In this document: one piece after another, positions 25,601 through 38,093 of the stretch
Numbering within the stretch: the first letter of the stretch is position 1
Layout: each line of letters opens with the position of its first letter
Source of the DNA: Vicugna pacos
Taxonomy: Eukaryota; Chordata; Mammalia; Artiodactyla; Camelidae
Assembly: GCF_048564905.1 (NCBI RefSeq)
Contig: NC_133008.1
Span: 2,626,453 to 2,690,452, forward strand
Reading direction: 5' to 3'
DNA: 64,000 nucleotides
The notes under the pieces: generated by a model
What the model saw: only the letters and a program-made list of their open reading frames with translations
Told to the model about the DNA's origin: nothing
The model's database searches: none
Position numbers and translations under genes: made by a program

Positions 25601-26391
25601 CAACTCGGTTTTACAGTGAAAACGGCAGGCACTTCAAACCGGCACTAGGAAACAGACTGAGAAACCAGAGTAAGGGTTTCTCCTGCAACCCGTTCCCTTT
25701 GTGCTGGATGAACGAACGTCTCTCCACATGCTCAATTCTGAGAGATAAGTGTGTGTGAAAGCCGTCCTTCACCTAGCTTGAAGGGAACACAAAGTTTCTT
25801 TTCAGTTGCCAAGTCCACTCCATACATATATATGGGGAGGTACAAGCTCCAACTCGGTTTTACAGTGAAAACGGCAGGCACTTCAAACCGGCACTAGGAA
25901 ACAGACTGAGAATCCAGAGTAAGGGTTTCTCCTGCAACCCGTTCCCTTTGTGCTGGATGAACGAACGTCTCTCCACATGCTCAGTTCTGAGAGATAAGTG
26001 TGTGTGAAAGCCGTCCTTCACCTAGCTTGAAGGGAACACAAAGTTTCTTTTCAGTTGCCAAGTCCACTCCATACATATATATGGGGAGGTACAAGCTCCA
26101 ACTCGGTTTTACAGTGAAAACGGCAGGCACTTCAAACCGGCACTAGGAAACAGACTGAGAATCCAGAGTAAGGGTTTCTCCTGCAACCCGTTCCCTTTGT
26201 GCTGGATGAACGAACGTCTCTCCACATGCTCAGTTCTGAGAGATAAGTGTGTGTGAAAGCCGTCCTTCACCTAGCTTGAAGGGAACACAAAGTTTCTTTT
26301 CAGTTGCCAACTCCACTCCATACATATATATGGGGAGAAACAAGCTCCAACTCGGTTTTACAGTGAAAACGACAGGCACTGCAAACCGGCA

Positions 26392-26640
26392 CTGGGAAAA
26401 AGACTGAGAAACCAGAGTAAGGGTTTCTCCTGCAACACGTTCCCTTTGTGCTGGATGAACGAACGTCTCTCCACATGCTCAGTTCTGAGAGATAAGTGTG
26501 TGTGAAAGCCGTCCTTCACCTAGCTTGAAGGGAACACAAAGTTTCTTTTCAGTTGCCAACTCCACTCCATACATATATATGGGGAGGAACAAGCTCCAAC
26601 TCGGTTTTACAGTGAAAACGGCAGGCACTTCAAACCGGCA
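26392..26640 (+). repeat. Hybrid monomer M107
   Basis: The 5' part carries CTGGGAAAAAGACTGAG and CAACACG, as in M30. The rest has GTGTGTGTG and GGAACAC like M32, without M30's GTGTGAGTG and GGAAAAC. Relative to the left copy this looks like an in-register exchange that removed two monomers (498 bp). The crossover lies between about monomer positions 47 and 110. Confidence 0.8.
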
Positions 26641-29628
26641 CTAGGAAACAGACTGAGAAACCAGAGTAAGGGTTTCTCCTGCAACGCGTTCCCTTTGTGC
26701 TGGATGAACTAATGTCTCTCCACATGCTCAGTTCTGAGAGATAAGTGTGTGTGAAAGCCGTCCTTCACCTAGCTTGAAGGGAACACAAAGTTTCTTTTCA
26801 GTTGCCAACTCCACTCCATACATATATATGGGGAGGAACAAGCTCCAACTCGGTTTTACAGTGAAAACGGCAGGCACTTCAAACCGGCACTAGGAAACAG
26901 ACTGAGAAACCAGAGTAAGGGTTTCTCCTGCAACCCGTTCCCTTTGTGCTGGATGAACGAACGTCTCTCCACATGCTCAGTTCTGAGAGATAAGTGTGTG
27001 TGAAAGCCGTCCTTCACCTAGCTTGAAGGGAACACAAAGTTTCTTTTCAGTTGCCAACTCCACTCCATACATATATATGGGGAGGAACAAGCTCCAACTC
27101 GGTTTTACAGTGAAAACGGCAGGCACTTCAAACCGGCACTAGGAAACAGACTGAGAAACCAGAGTAAGGGTTTCTACTGCAACCCGTTCCCTTTGTGCTG
27201 GATGAAGGAACGTCTCTCCACATGCTCAGTTCTAAGAGATAAGTGTGTGTGAAAGCCGTCCTTCACCTAGCTTGAAGGGAACACAAAGTTTCTTTTCAGT
27301 TGCAAACTCCACTCCATACATGTATATGGGGAAGTACAAGCTCCAACTCGGTTTTACAGTGAAAACGGCAGGCACTTCAAACCGGCACTAGGAAACAGAC
27401 TGAGAATCCAGAGAAAGGGTTTCTCCTACAACCCATTCCCTTTGTGCTGGATGAACGAACGTCTCTCCACATGCTCAGTTCTGAGAGATAAGTGTGTGTG
27501 AAAGCCGTCCTTCACCTAGCTTGAAGGGAACACAAAGTTTCTTTTCAGTTGCAAACTCCACTCCATACATATATATGGGGAGGTACAAGCTCCAACTCGG
27601 TTTTACAGTGAAAACGACAGGCACTTCAAACCGGCACTAGGAAACAGACTGAGAAACCAGAGTAAGGGTTTCTCCTGCAACCCGTTCCCTTTGTGCTGGA
27701 TGAACGAACGTCTCTCCACATGCTCAGTTCTGAGAGATAAGTGTGTGTGAAAGCCGTCCTTCACCTAGCTTGAAGTTAACACAAAGTTTCTTTTCAGTTG
27801 CCAACTCCACTCCATACATATATATGGGGAGGTACAAGCTCCAACTCGGTTTTACAGTGAAAACGGCAGGCACTTCAAATCGGCACTAGGAAACAGACTG
27901 AGAAACCAGAGTAAGGGTTTCTCCTGCAACCCGTTCCCTTTGTGCTGGATGAACAAACGTCTCTCCACATGATCAGTTCTGAGAGATAAGTGTGTGTGAA
28001 AGCCGTCCTTCACCTAGCTTGAAGGGAACACAAAGTTTCTTTTCAGTTGCAAACTCCACTCCATACATGTATATGGGGAGGTACAAGCTCCAACTCGGTT
28101 TTACAGTGAAAACGGCAGGCACTTCAAACCGGCACTAGGAAACAGACTGAGAATCCAGAGAAAGGGTTTCTCCTACAACCCATTCCCTTTGTGCTGGATG
28201 AACGAACGTCTCTCCACATGCTCAGTTCTGAGAGATAAGTGTGTGTGAAAGCCTTTTTTCACCTAGCTTGAAGGGAACACAAAGTTTCTTTTCAGTTGCC
28301 AAATCCACTCCATACATATATATGGGGAGGTACAAGCTCCAACTCGGTTTTACAGTGAAAACGGCAGGCACTTCAAACCGGCACTAGGAAACAGACTGAG
28401 AAACCAGAGTAAGGGTTTCTCCTGCAACCCGTTCCCTTTGTGCTGGATGAACAAACGTCTCTCCACATGATCAGTTCTGAGAGATAAGTGTGTGTGAAAG
28501 CCGTCCTTCACCTAGCTTGAAGGGAACACAAAGTTTCTTTTCAGTTGCAAACTCCACTCCATACATGTATATGGGGAGGTACAAGCTCCAACACGGTTTT
28601 ACAGTGAAAACGGCAGGCACTTCAAACCGGCACTAGGAAACAGACTGAGAATCCAGAGAAAGGGTTTCTCCTACAACCCATTCCCTTTGTGCTGGATGAA
28701 CGAACGTCTCTCCACATGCTCAGTTCTGAGAGATAAGTGTGTGTGAAAGCCGTCCTTCACCTAGCTTGAAGGGAACACAAAGTTTCTTTTCAGTTGCCAA
28801 CTCCACTCCATACATATATATGGGGAGGTACAAGCTCCAACTCGGTTTTACAGTGAAAACGGCAGGCACTTCAAACCGGCACTCGGAAACAGACTGAGAA
28901 ACCAGAGTAAGGGTTTCTCCTGCAACCCGTTCCCTTTGTGCTGGATGAACGAACGTCTCTCCACATGCTCAGTTCTGAGAGATAAGTGTGTGTGAAAGCC
29001 GTCCTTCACCTAGCTTGAAGGGAACACAAAGTTTCTTTTCAGTTGCCAACTCCACTCCATACATATATATGGGGAGGTACAAGCTCCAACTCGGTTTTAC
29101 AGTGAAAACGGCAGGCACTTCAAACCGGCACTAGGAAACAGACTGAGAAACCAGAGTAAGGGTTTCTCCTGCAACCCGTTCCCTTTGTGCTGGATGAACG
29201 AACGTCTCTCCACATGCTCAATTCTGAGAGATAAGTGTGTGTGAAAGCCGTCCTTCACCTAGCTTGAAGGGAACACAAAGTTTCTTTTCAGTTGCCAACT
29301 CCACTCCATACATATATATGGGGAGGTACAAGCTCCAACTCGGTTTTACAGTGAAAACGGCAGGCACTTCAAACCGGCACTAGGAAACAGACTGAGAAAC
29401 CAGAGTAAGGGTTTCTCCTGCAACCCGTTCCCTTTGTGCTGGATGAACGAACGTCTCTCCACATGATCAGTTCTGAGAGATAAGTGTGTGTGAAAGCCGT
29501 CCTTCACCTAGCTTGAAGGGAACACAAAGTTTCTTTTCAGTTGCAAACTCCACTCCATACATGTATATGGGGAGGTACAAGCTCCAACTCGGTTTTACAG
29601 TGAAAACGGCAGGCACTTCAAACCGGCA

Positions 29629-29877
29629 CTAGGAAACAGACTGAGAATCCAGAGTAAGGGTTTCTCCTACAACCCATTCCCTTTGTGCTGGATGAACGAA
29701 CGTCTCTCCACATGCTCAGTTCTGAGAGATAAGTGTGTGTGAAAGCCGTCCTTCACCTAGCTTGAAGGGAACACAAAGTTTCTTTTCAGTTGCCAACTCC
29801 ACTCCATACATATATATGGGGAGGTACAAGCTCCAACTCGGTTTTACAGTGAAAACGGCAGGCACTTCAAACCGTCA
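29629..29877 (+). repeat. Hybrid monomer M120
   Basis: The 5' half is like M45 (T20, CCTACAACCCATT). The 3' half is like M46 (GCCGTCC, TTGCCAAC), and it is followed by the A-rich opening of M121 just as M46 is followed by M47. One monomer of the left copy was lost by an in-register exchange between about positions 48 and 122. It ends CCGTCAC. Confidence 0.78.
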
Positions 29878-29963
29878 CTAGGAAAAAAACTGGGAAACCA
29901 GAGTAAGGGTTTCTCCTGCAACCCGTTCCCTTTGTGCTGGATGAACGAACGTCTCTCCACATG

Positions 29964-29975
29964 CTCAGATCTGAG
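29964..29975. other. Perfect 12-bp palindrome CTCAGATCTGAG (M121)
   Basis: The usual CTCAGTTCTGAG has become a perfect palindrome with an AGATCT core. M121 lacks the ATATGTG marker that accompanies the same palindrome in M149, M183 and M189, so this copy may have arisen separately. Confidence 0.9.
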
Positions 29976-32900
29976 AGATAAGTGTGTGTGAAAGCCGTCC
30001 TTCACCTAGCTTGAAGGGAACACAAAGTTTCTTTTCAGTTGCCAACTCCACTCCATACATATATATGGGGAGGTACAAGCTCCAACTCGGTTTTACAGTG
30101 AAAACGGCAGGCACTTCAAACCGGCACTAGGAAACAGACTGAGAAACCAGAGTAAGGGTTTCTCCTGCAACCCGTTCCCTTTGTGCTGGATGAACGAACG
30201 TCTCTCCACATGCTCAGTTCTGAGAGATAAGTGTGTGTGAAAGCCGTTTTTCACCTAGCTTGAAGGGAACACAAAGTTTCTTTTCAGTTGCAAACTCCAC
30301 TCCATACATATATATGGGGAGGTACAAGCTCCAACTCGGTTTTACAGTGAAAACGACAGGCACTTCAAACCGGCACTAGGAAACAGACTGAGAAACCAGA
30401 GTAAGGGTTTCTCCTGCAACCCGTTCCCTTTGTGCTGGATGAACGAACGTCTCTCCACATGCTCAGTTCTGAGAGATAAGTGTGTGTGAAAGCCGTCCTT
30501 CACCTAGCTTGAAGGGAACACAAAGTTTCTTTTCAGTTGCCAACTCCACTCCATACATATATATGGGGAGGTACAAGCTCCAACTCGGTTTTACAGTGAA
30601 AACGGCAGGCACTTCAAACCGGCACTAGGAAACAGACTGAGAAACCAGAGTAAGGGTTTCTCCTGCAACCCGTTCCCTTTGTGCTGGATGAACAAACGTC
30701 TCTCCACATGATCAGTTCTGAGAGATAAGTGTGTGTGAAAGCCGTCCTTCACCTAGCTTGAAGGGAACACAAAGTTTCTTTTCAGTTGCAAACTCCACTC
30801 CATACATGTATATGGGGAGGTACAAGCTCCAACTCGGTTTTACAGTGAAAACGGCAGGCACTTCAAACCGGCACTAGGAAACAGACTGAGAATCCAGAGA
30901 AAGGGTTTCTCCTACAACCCATTCCCTTTGTGCTGGATGAACGAACGTCTCTCCACATGCTCAGTTCTGAGAGATAAGTGTGTGTGAAAGCCGTTTTTCA
31001 CCTAGCTTGAAGGGAACACAAAGTTTCTTTTCAGTTGCCAACTCCAATCCATACATATATATGGGGAGGTACAAGCTCCAACTCGGTTTTACAGTGAAAA
31101 CGACAAGCACTTCAAACCGGCACTAGGAAACAGACTGAGAAACCAGAGTAAGGGTTTCTCCTGCAACCCGTTCCCTTTGTGCTGGATGAACGAACGTCTC
31201 TCCACATGCTCAGTTCTGAGAGATAAGTGTGTGTGAAAGCCGTCCTTCACCTAGCTTGAAGGGAACACAAAGTTTCTTTTCAGTTGCCAAGTCCACTCCA
31301 TACATATATATGGGGAGGTACAAGCTCCAACTCGGTTTTACAGTGAAAACGGCAGGCACTTCAAACCGGCACTAGGAAACAGACTGAGAATCCAGAGTAA
31401 GGGTTTCTCCTGCAACCCGTTCCCTTTGTGCTGGATGAACGAACGTCTCTCCACATGCTCAGTTCTGAGAGATAAGTGTGTGTGAAAGCCGTCCTTCACC
31501 TAGCTTGAAGGGAACACAAAGTTTCTTTTCAGTTGCCAACTCCAATCCATACATATATATGGGGAGGTACAAGCTCCAACTCGGTTTTACAGTGAAAACG
31601 GCAGGCACTTCAAACCGGCACTAGGAAACAGACTGAGAAACCAGAGTAAGGGTTTCGCCCTCAACCCGTTCCCTTTGTGCTGGATGAACGAACGTCTCTC
31701 CACATGCTCAATTCTGAGAGATAAGTGTGTGTGAAAGCCGTCCTTCACCTAGCTTGAAGGGAACACAAAGTTTCTTTTCAGTTGCCAACTCCACTCCATA
31801 TATATATATGGGGAGGTACAAGCTCCAACTCGGTTTTACAGTGAAAACGGCAGGCACTTCAAACCGGCACTAGGAAACAGACTGAGAAACCAGAGTAAGG
31901 GTTTCTCCTGCAACCCGTTCCCTTTGTGCTGGATGAACGAACGTCTCTCCACATGCTCAGTTCTGAGAGATAAGTGTGTGTGAAAGCCGTCCTTCACCTA
32001 GCTTGAAGGGAACACAAAGTTTCTTTTCAGTTGCAAACTCCACTCCATACATGTATATGGGGAGGTACAAGCTCCAACTCGGTTTTACAGTGAAAACGGC
32101 AGGCACTTCAAACCGGCACTAGGAAACAGACTGAGAATCCAGAGTAAGGGTTTCTCCTACAACCCATTCCCTTTGTGCTGGATGAACGAACGTCTCTCCA
32201 CATGCTCAGTTCTGAGAGATAAGTGTGTGTGAAAGCCATTTTTCACCTAGCTTGAAGGGAACACAAAGTTTCTTTTCAGTTGCAAACTCCACTCCATACA
32301 ATTATATGGGGAGGTACAAGCTCCAACTCGGTTTTACAGTGAAATCGGCAGGCACTTCAAACCGGCACTAGGAAACAGACTGAGAAACCAGAGTAAGGGT
32401 TTCTCCTGCAACCCGTTCCCTTTGTGCTGGATGAACGAACGTCTCTCCACATGCTCAGTTCTGAGAGATAAGTGTGTGTGAAAGCCGTCCTTCACCTATC
32501 TTGAGGGGAACACAAAGTTTCTTTACATTTGCCAACTCCACTCCATACATATATATGGGGAGGAACAAGCTCCAACTCGGTTTTACAGTGAAAACGGCAG
32601 GCACTTCAAACCGGCACTAGGAAACAGACTGAGAAACCAGAGTAAGGGTTTCTCCTGCAACCCGTTCCCTTTGTGCTGGATGAACGAACGTCTCTCCACA
32701 TGCTCAGTTCTGAGAGATAAGTGTGTGTGAAAGCCGTTTTTCACCTAGCTTGAAGGGAACACAAAGTTTCTTTTCAGTTGCAAACTCCACTCCATACATA
32801 TATATGGGGAGGTACAAGCTCCAACTCGGTTTTACAGTGAAAACGACAGGCACTTCAAACCGGCACTAGGAAACAGACTGAGAAACCAGAGTAAGGGTTT

Positions 32901-34110
32901 CTCCTGCAACCCGTTCCCTTTGTGCTGGATGAACGAACGTCTCTCCACATGCTCAGTTCTGAGAGATAAGTGTGTGTGAAAGCCGTCCTTCACCTAGCTT
33001 GAAGGGAACACAAAGTTTCTTTTCAGTTGCCAACTCCACTCCATACATATATATGGGGAGGTACAAGCTCCAACTCGGTTTTACAGTGAAAACGGCAGGC
33101 ACTTCAAACCGGCACTAGGAAACAGACTGAGAAACCAGAGTAAGGGTTTCTCCTGCAACCCGTTCCCTTTGTGCTGGATGAACAAACGTCTCTCCACATG
33201 CTCAATTCTGAGAGATAAGTGTGTGTGAAAGCCGTCCTTCACCTAGCTTGAAGGGAACACAAAGTTTCTTTTCAGTTGCCAACTCCACTCCATACATATA
33301 TATGGGGAGGTACAAGCTCCAACTCGGTTTTACAGTGAAAACGGCAGGCACTTCAAACCGGCACTAGGAAACAGACTGAGAAACCAGAGTAAGGGTTTCT
33401 CCTGCAACCCGTTCCCTTTGTGCTGGATGAACGAACGTCTCTCCACATGATCAGTTCTGAGAGATAAGTGTGTGTGAAAGCCGTCCTTCACCTAGCTTGA
33501 AGGGAACACAAAGTTTCTTTTCAGTTGCAAACTCCACTCCATACATGTATATGGGGAGGTACAAGCTCCAACTCGGTTTTACAGTGAAAACGGCAGGCAC
33601 TTCAAACCGGCACTAGGAAACAGACTGAGAATCCAGAGAAAGGGTTTCTCCTACAACCCATTCCCTTTGTGCTGGATGAACGAACGTCTCTCCACATGCT
33701 AAGTTCTGAGAGATAAGTGTGTGTGAAAGCCATTTTTCACCTAGCTTGAAGGGAACACAAAGTTTCTTTTCAGTTGCAAACTCCACTCCATACATATATA
33801 TGGGGAGGTACAAGCTCCAACTCGGTTTTACAGTGAAATCGGCAGGCACTTCAAACCGGCACTAGGAAACAGACTGAGAAACCAGAGTAAGGGTTTCTCC
33901 TGCAACCCGTTCCCTTTGTGCTGGATGAACGAACGTCTCTCCACATGCTCAGTTCTGAGAGATAAGTGTGTGTGAAAGCCGTCCTTCACCTAGCTTGAAG
34001 GGAACACAAAGTTTCTTTACAGTTGCCAACTCCACTCCATACATATATATGGGGAGGAACAAGCTCCAACTCGGTTTTACAGTGAAAACGGCAGGCACTT
34101 CAAACCGGCA

Positions 34111-35852
34111 CTAGGAAACAGACTGAGAAACCAGAGTAAGGGTTTCTCCTGCAACCCGTTCCCTTTGTGCTGGATGAACGAACGTCTCTCCACATGCTCA
34201 GTTCTGAGAGATAAGTGTGTGTGAAAGCCGTCCTTCACCTAGCTTGAAGGGAACACAAAGTTTCTTTTCAGTTGCCAACTCCACTCCATACATATATATG
34301 GGGAGGTACAAGCTCCAACTCGGTTTTACAGTGAAAACGGCAGGCACTTCAAACCGTCACTAGGAAAAAAACTGGGAAACCAGAGTAAGGGTTTCTCCTG
34401 CAACCCGTTCCCTTTGTGCTGGATGAACGAACGTCTCTCCACATGCTCAGTTCTGAGAGATAAGTGTGTGTGAAAGCCGTCCTTCACCTAGCTTGAAGGG
34501 AACACAAAGTTTCTTTTCAGTTGCCAACTCCACTCCATACATATATATGGGGAGGTACAAGCTCCAACTCGGTTTTACAGTGAAAACGGCAGGCACTTCA
34601 AACCGGCACTAGGAAACAGACTGAGAAACCAGAGTAAGGGTTTCTCCTGCAACCCGTTCCCTTTGTGCTGGATGAACAAACGTCTCTCCACATGATCAGT
34701 TCTGAGAGATAAGTGTGTGTGAAAGCCGTCCTTCACCTAGCTTGAAGGGAACAAAAAGTTTCTTTTCAGTTGCAAACTCCACTCCATACATGTATATGGG
34801 GAGGTACAAGCTCCAACTCGGTTTTACAGTGAAAACGGCAGGCACTTCAAACCGGCACTAGGAAACAGACTGAGAATCCAGAGAAAGGGTTTCTCCTACA
34901 ACCCATTCCCTTTGTGCTGGATGAACGAACGTCTCTCCACATGCTCAGTTCTGAGAGATAAGTGTGTGTGAAAGCCGTTTTCACCTAGCTTGAAGGGAAC
35001 ACAAAGTTTCTTTTCAGTTGCCAACTCCACTCCATACATATATATGGGGAGGTACAAACTCCAACTCGGTTTTACAGTGAAAACGACAGGCACTTCAAAC
35101 CGGCACTAGGAAACAGACTGAGAAACCAGAGTAAGGGTTTCTCCTGCAACCCGTTCCCTTTGTGCTGGATGAACGAACGTCTCTCCACATGCTCAGTTCT
35201 GAGAGATAAGTGTGTGTGAAAGCCGTCCTTCACCTAGCTTGAAGGGAACACAAAGTTTCTTTTCAGTTGCCAACTCCACTCCATACATATATATGGGGAG
35301 GTACAAGCTCCAACTCGGTTTTACAGTGAAAACGGCAGGCACTTCAAACCGGCACTAGGAAACAGACTGAGAAACCAGAGTAAGGGTTTCTCCTGCAACC
35401 CGTTCCCTTTGTGCTGGATGAACGAACGTCTCTCCACATGCTCAGTTCTGAGAGATAAGTGTGTGTGAAAGCGGTCCTTCACCTAGCTTGAAGGGAACAC
35501 AAAGTTTCTTTTCAGTTGCCAACTCCACTCCATACATATATATGGGGAGGAACAAGCTCCAACTCGGTTTTACAGTGAAAACGGCAGGCACTTCAAACCG
35601 GCACTAGGAAACAGACTGAGAAACCAGAGTAAGGGTTTCTCCTGCAACCCGTTCCCTTTGTGCTGGATGAACGAACGTCTCTCCACATGCTCAGTTCTGA
35701 GAGATAAGTGTGTGTGAAAGCCGTCCTTCACCTAGCTTGAAGGGAACACAAAGTTTCTTTTCAGTTGCCAACTCCACTCCATACATATATATGGGGAGGA
35801 ACAAGCTCCAACTCGGTTTTACAGTGAAAACGGCAGGCACTTCAAACCGTCA
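34111..35852 (+). repeat. Mosaic monomers M138-M144
   Basis: M138 ends CCGTCAC and M139 has the A-rich opening, as at M120-M121. M140 is type d with a private AACAAAAAG, M141 is T20 plus A27 with GGTACAAAC and CGACAG, and M142 is near-consensus. This is the order seen at M154 then M157-M159, with the two monomers corresponding to M155-M156 missing. M143 (AGCGGTCC) and M144 return to GGAGGAAC types and lead into the M145-M149 block. Confidence 0.75.
34858..35105 (+). repeat. 248-bp monomer M141 with 1-bp deletion
   Basis: One T is missing from the T run (GCCGTTTTCACC instead of GCCGTTTTTCACC), a typical slippage position. The phase change lets a 65-codon open stretch (34896-35093, minus strand) cross the site. 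No protein is implied. Confidence 0.93.
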
Positions 35853-37097
35853 CTAGGAAACAGACTGAGAAACCAGAGTAAGGGTTTCTACTGCAACCCG
35901 TTCCCTTTGTGCTGGATGAAGGAACGTCTCTCCACATGCTCAGTTCTGAGAGATAAGTGTGTGTGAAAGCCGTCCTTCACCTAGCTTGAAGGGAACACAA
36001 AGTTTCTTTTCAGTTGCCAACTCCACTCCATACATATATATGGGGAGGAACAAGCTCCAACTCGGTTTTACAGTGAAAACGGCAGGCACTTCAAACCGGC
36101 ACTAGGAAACAGACTGAGAAACCAGAGTAAGGGTTTCTCCTGCAACCCGTTCCCTTTGTGCTGGAAGAACTAATGTCTCTCTACATGCTCAGTTCTGAGA
36201 GATAAGTGTGTGTGAAAGCCGTCCTTCACCTAGCTTGAAGGGAACACAAAGTTTCTTTTCAGTTGCCAACTCCACTCCATACATATATATGGGGAGAAAC
36301 AAGCTCCAACTCGGTTTTACAGTGAAAACGGCAGGCACTTCAAACCGGCACTAGGAAACAGACTGAGAAACCAGAGTAAGGGTTTCTCCTGCAACCCGTT
36401 CCCTTTGTGCTGGATGAACAAACGTCTCTCCACATGATCAGTTCTGAGAGATAAGTGTGTGTGAAAGCCGTCCTTCACCTAGCTTGAAGGGAACACAAAG
36501 TTTCTTTTCAGTTGCAAACTCCACTCCATACATGTATATGGGGAGGTACAAGCTCCAACACGGTTTTACAGTGAAAACGGCAGGCACTTCAAACCGGCAC
36601 TAGGAAACAGACTGAGAATCCAGAGAAAGGGTTTCTCCTACAACCCATTCCCTTTGTGCTGGATGAACGAACGTCTCTCCACATGCTCAGTTCTGAGAGA
36701 TAAGTGTGTGTGAAAGCCGTCCTTCACCTAGCTTGAAGGGAACACAAAGTTTCTTTTCAGTTGCCAACTCCACTCCATACATATATAAGGGGAGGTACAA
36801 GCTCCAACTCGGTTTTACAGTGAAAACGGCAGGCACTTCAAACCGGCACTAGGAAACAGACTGAGAAACCAGAGTAAGGGTTTCTCCTGCAAACCGTTCC
36901 CTTTGTGCTGGATGAACGAACGTCTCTCCACATGCTCAGATCTGAGAGATATGTGTGTGTGAAAGCCGTCCTTCACCTAGCTTGAAGGGAACAGAAAGTT
37001 TCTTTTCAGTTGCCAACTCCACTCCATACATATATATGGGGAGGTACAAGCTCCAACACGGTTTTACAGTGAAAACGGCAGGCACTTCAAACCGGCA
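35853..37097 (+). repeat. Five-monomer block M145-M149
   Basis: The order is: CTACTG with GAAGGAAC; GGAAGAACTAATG with CTCTACATG and GGGGAGAAAC; type d with AACACGG; T20 plus A27 with GCCGTCC; CAAACCG with the CTCAGATCTGAG palindrome, ATATGTG and AACAGAAAG. The same order with the same rare markers occurs at M179-M183 and M185-M189. M145 and M179 are 34 monomers apart (8466 bp). The copy here has private changes (ATATAAGG in M148), so it is the most diverged of the three. Confidence 0.87.
36935..36946. other. Perfect 12-bp palindrome CTCAGATCTGAG (M149)
   Basis: T92 to A creates a perfect palindrome with an AGATCT core. It is linked to ATATGTG and AACAGAAAG in the same monomer and marks the lineage shared with M183 and M189. 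Confidence 0.92.
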
Positions 37098-38093
37098 CTA
37101 GGAAACAGACTGAGAAACCAGAGTAAGGGTTTCTCCTGCAACCCGTTCCCTTTGTGCTGGATGAACGAACGTCTCTCCACATGCTCAATTCTGAGAGATA
37201 AGTGTGTGTGAAAGCCGTCCTTCACCTAGCTTGAAGGGAACACAAAGTTTCTTTTCAGTTGCCAACTCCACTCCATACATATATTTGGGGAGGTACAAGC
37301 TCCAACTCGGTTTTACAGTGAAAACGGCAGGCACTTCAAACCGGCACTAGGAAACAGACTGAGAAACCAGAGTAAGGGGTTCTCCTGCAACCCGTTCCCT
37401 TTGTGCTGGATGAACGAACGTCTCTCCACATGATCAGTTCTGAGAGATAAGTGTGTGTGAAAGCCGTCCTTCACCTAGCTTGAAGGGAACACAAAGTTTC
37501 TTTTCAGTTGCAAACTCCACTCCATACATGTATATGGGGAGGTACAAGCTCCAACTCGGTTTTACAGTGAAAACGGGAGGCACTTCAAACCGGCACTAGG
37601 AAACAGACTGAGAATCCAGAGTAAGGGTTTCTCCTACAACCCATTCCCTTTGTGCTGGATGAACGAACGTCTCTCCACATGCTCAGTTCTGAGAGATAAG
37701 TGTGTGTGAAAGCCGTCCTTCAACTAGCTTGAAGGGAACACAAAGTTTCTTTTCAGTTGCAAACTCCACTCCATACATATATATGGGGAGGTACAAGCTC
37801 CAACTCGGTTTTACAGTGAAAACGGCAGGCACTTCAAACCGGCACTAGGAAACAGACTGAGAAACCAGAGTAAGGGTTTCTCCTGCAACCCGTTCCCTTT
37901 GTGCTGGATGAACGAACGTCTCTCCACATGCTCAGTTCTGAGAGATAAGTGTGTGTGAAAGCCGTCCTTCACCTAGCTTGAAGGGAACACAAAGTTTCTT
38001 TTCAGTTGCCAACTCCACTCCATACATATATATGGGGAGGTACAAGCTCCAACTCGGTTTTACAGTGAAAACGGCAGGCACTTCAAACCGTCA
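37098..38093 (+). repeat. Mosaic monomers M150-M153
   Basis: M150 has CTCAATTC and a private ATATTTGG. M151 has CATGATCAG, CATGTATATGG and the rare CGGGAGG, shared with M196 at 45 monomers distance (11205 bp). M152 has T20 and CCCATT with a private CAACTAG. M153 is near-consensus, ends CCGTCAC and leads into the A-rich opening of M154. The order M150-M154 parallels M43-M47 and M118-M121. Confidence 0.75.

Larger units (their letters stand above)
22657..34110 (+). repeat. Right copy of 46-monomer duplicated segment (M92-M137)
   Basis: This segment follows the marker order of M15-M60. Four monomers present on the left are missing here: M20, two lost where M30 to M32 became the single M107 (its 5' part has CAACACG like M30, its 3' part is plain like M32), and one lost where M45 and M46 became M120. 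Four are additional: M102, M124, M125 and M126. Length in monomers is thus restored by chance. M102 carries a private cluster (CCAATCC, GGGTAGG, TAGAAAC). Fusion points fall inside monomers and keep register. Private substitutions in either copy (for example TAAAGGTT in M94, CAACGCGTT in M108) show this pair is older than the 8-, 6- and 13-monomer duplications elsewhere. Confidence 0.88.

Noticed and set aside
33613-33849. 78-codon open stretch on the minus strand
   Set aside because: Satellite sequence in which particular variants of M136 remove the usual stops; length is still below one monomer (83 codons).
34896-35093. 65-codon open stretch on the minus strand
   Set aside because: Crosses the 1-bp deletion in M141; a by-product of the phase change.
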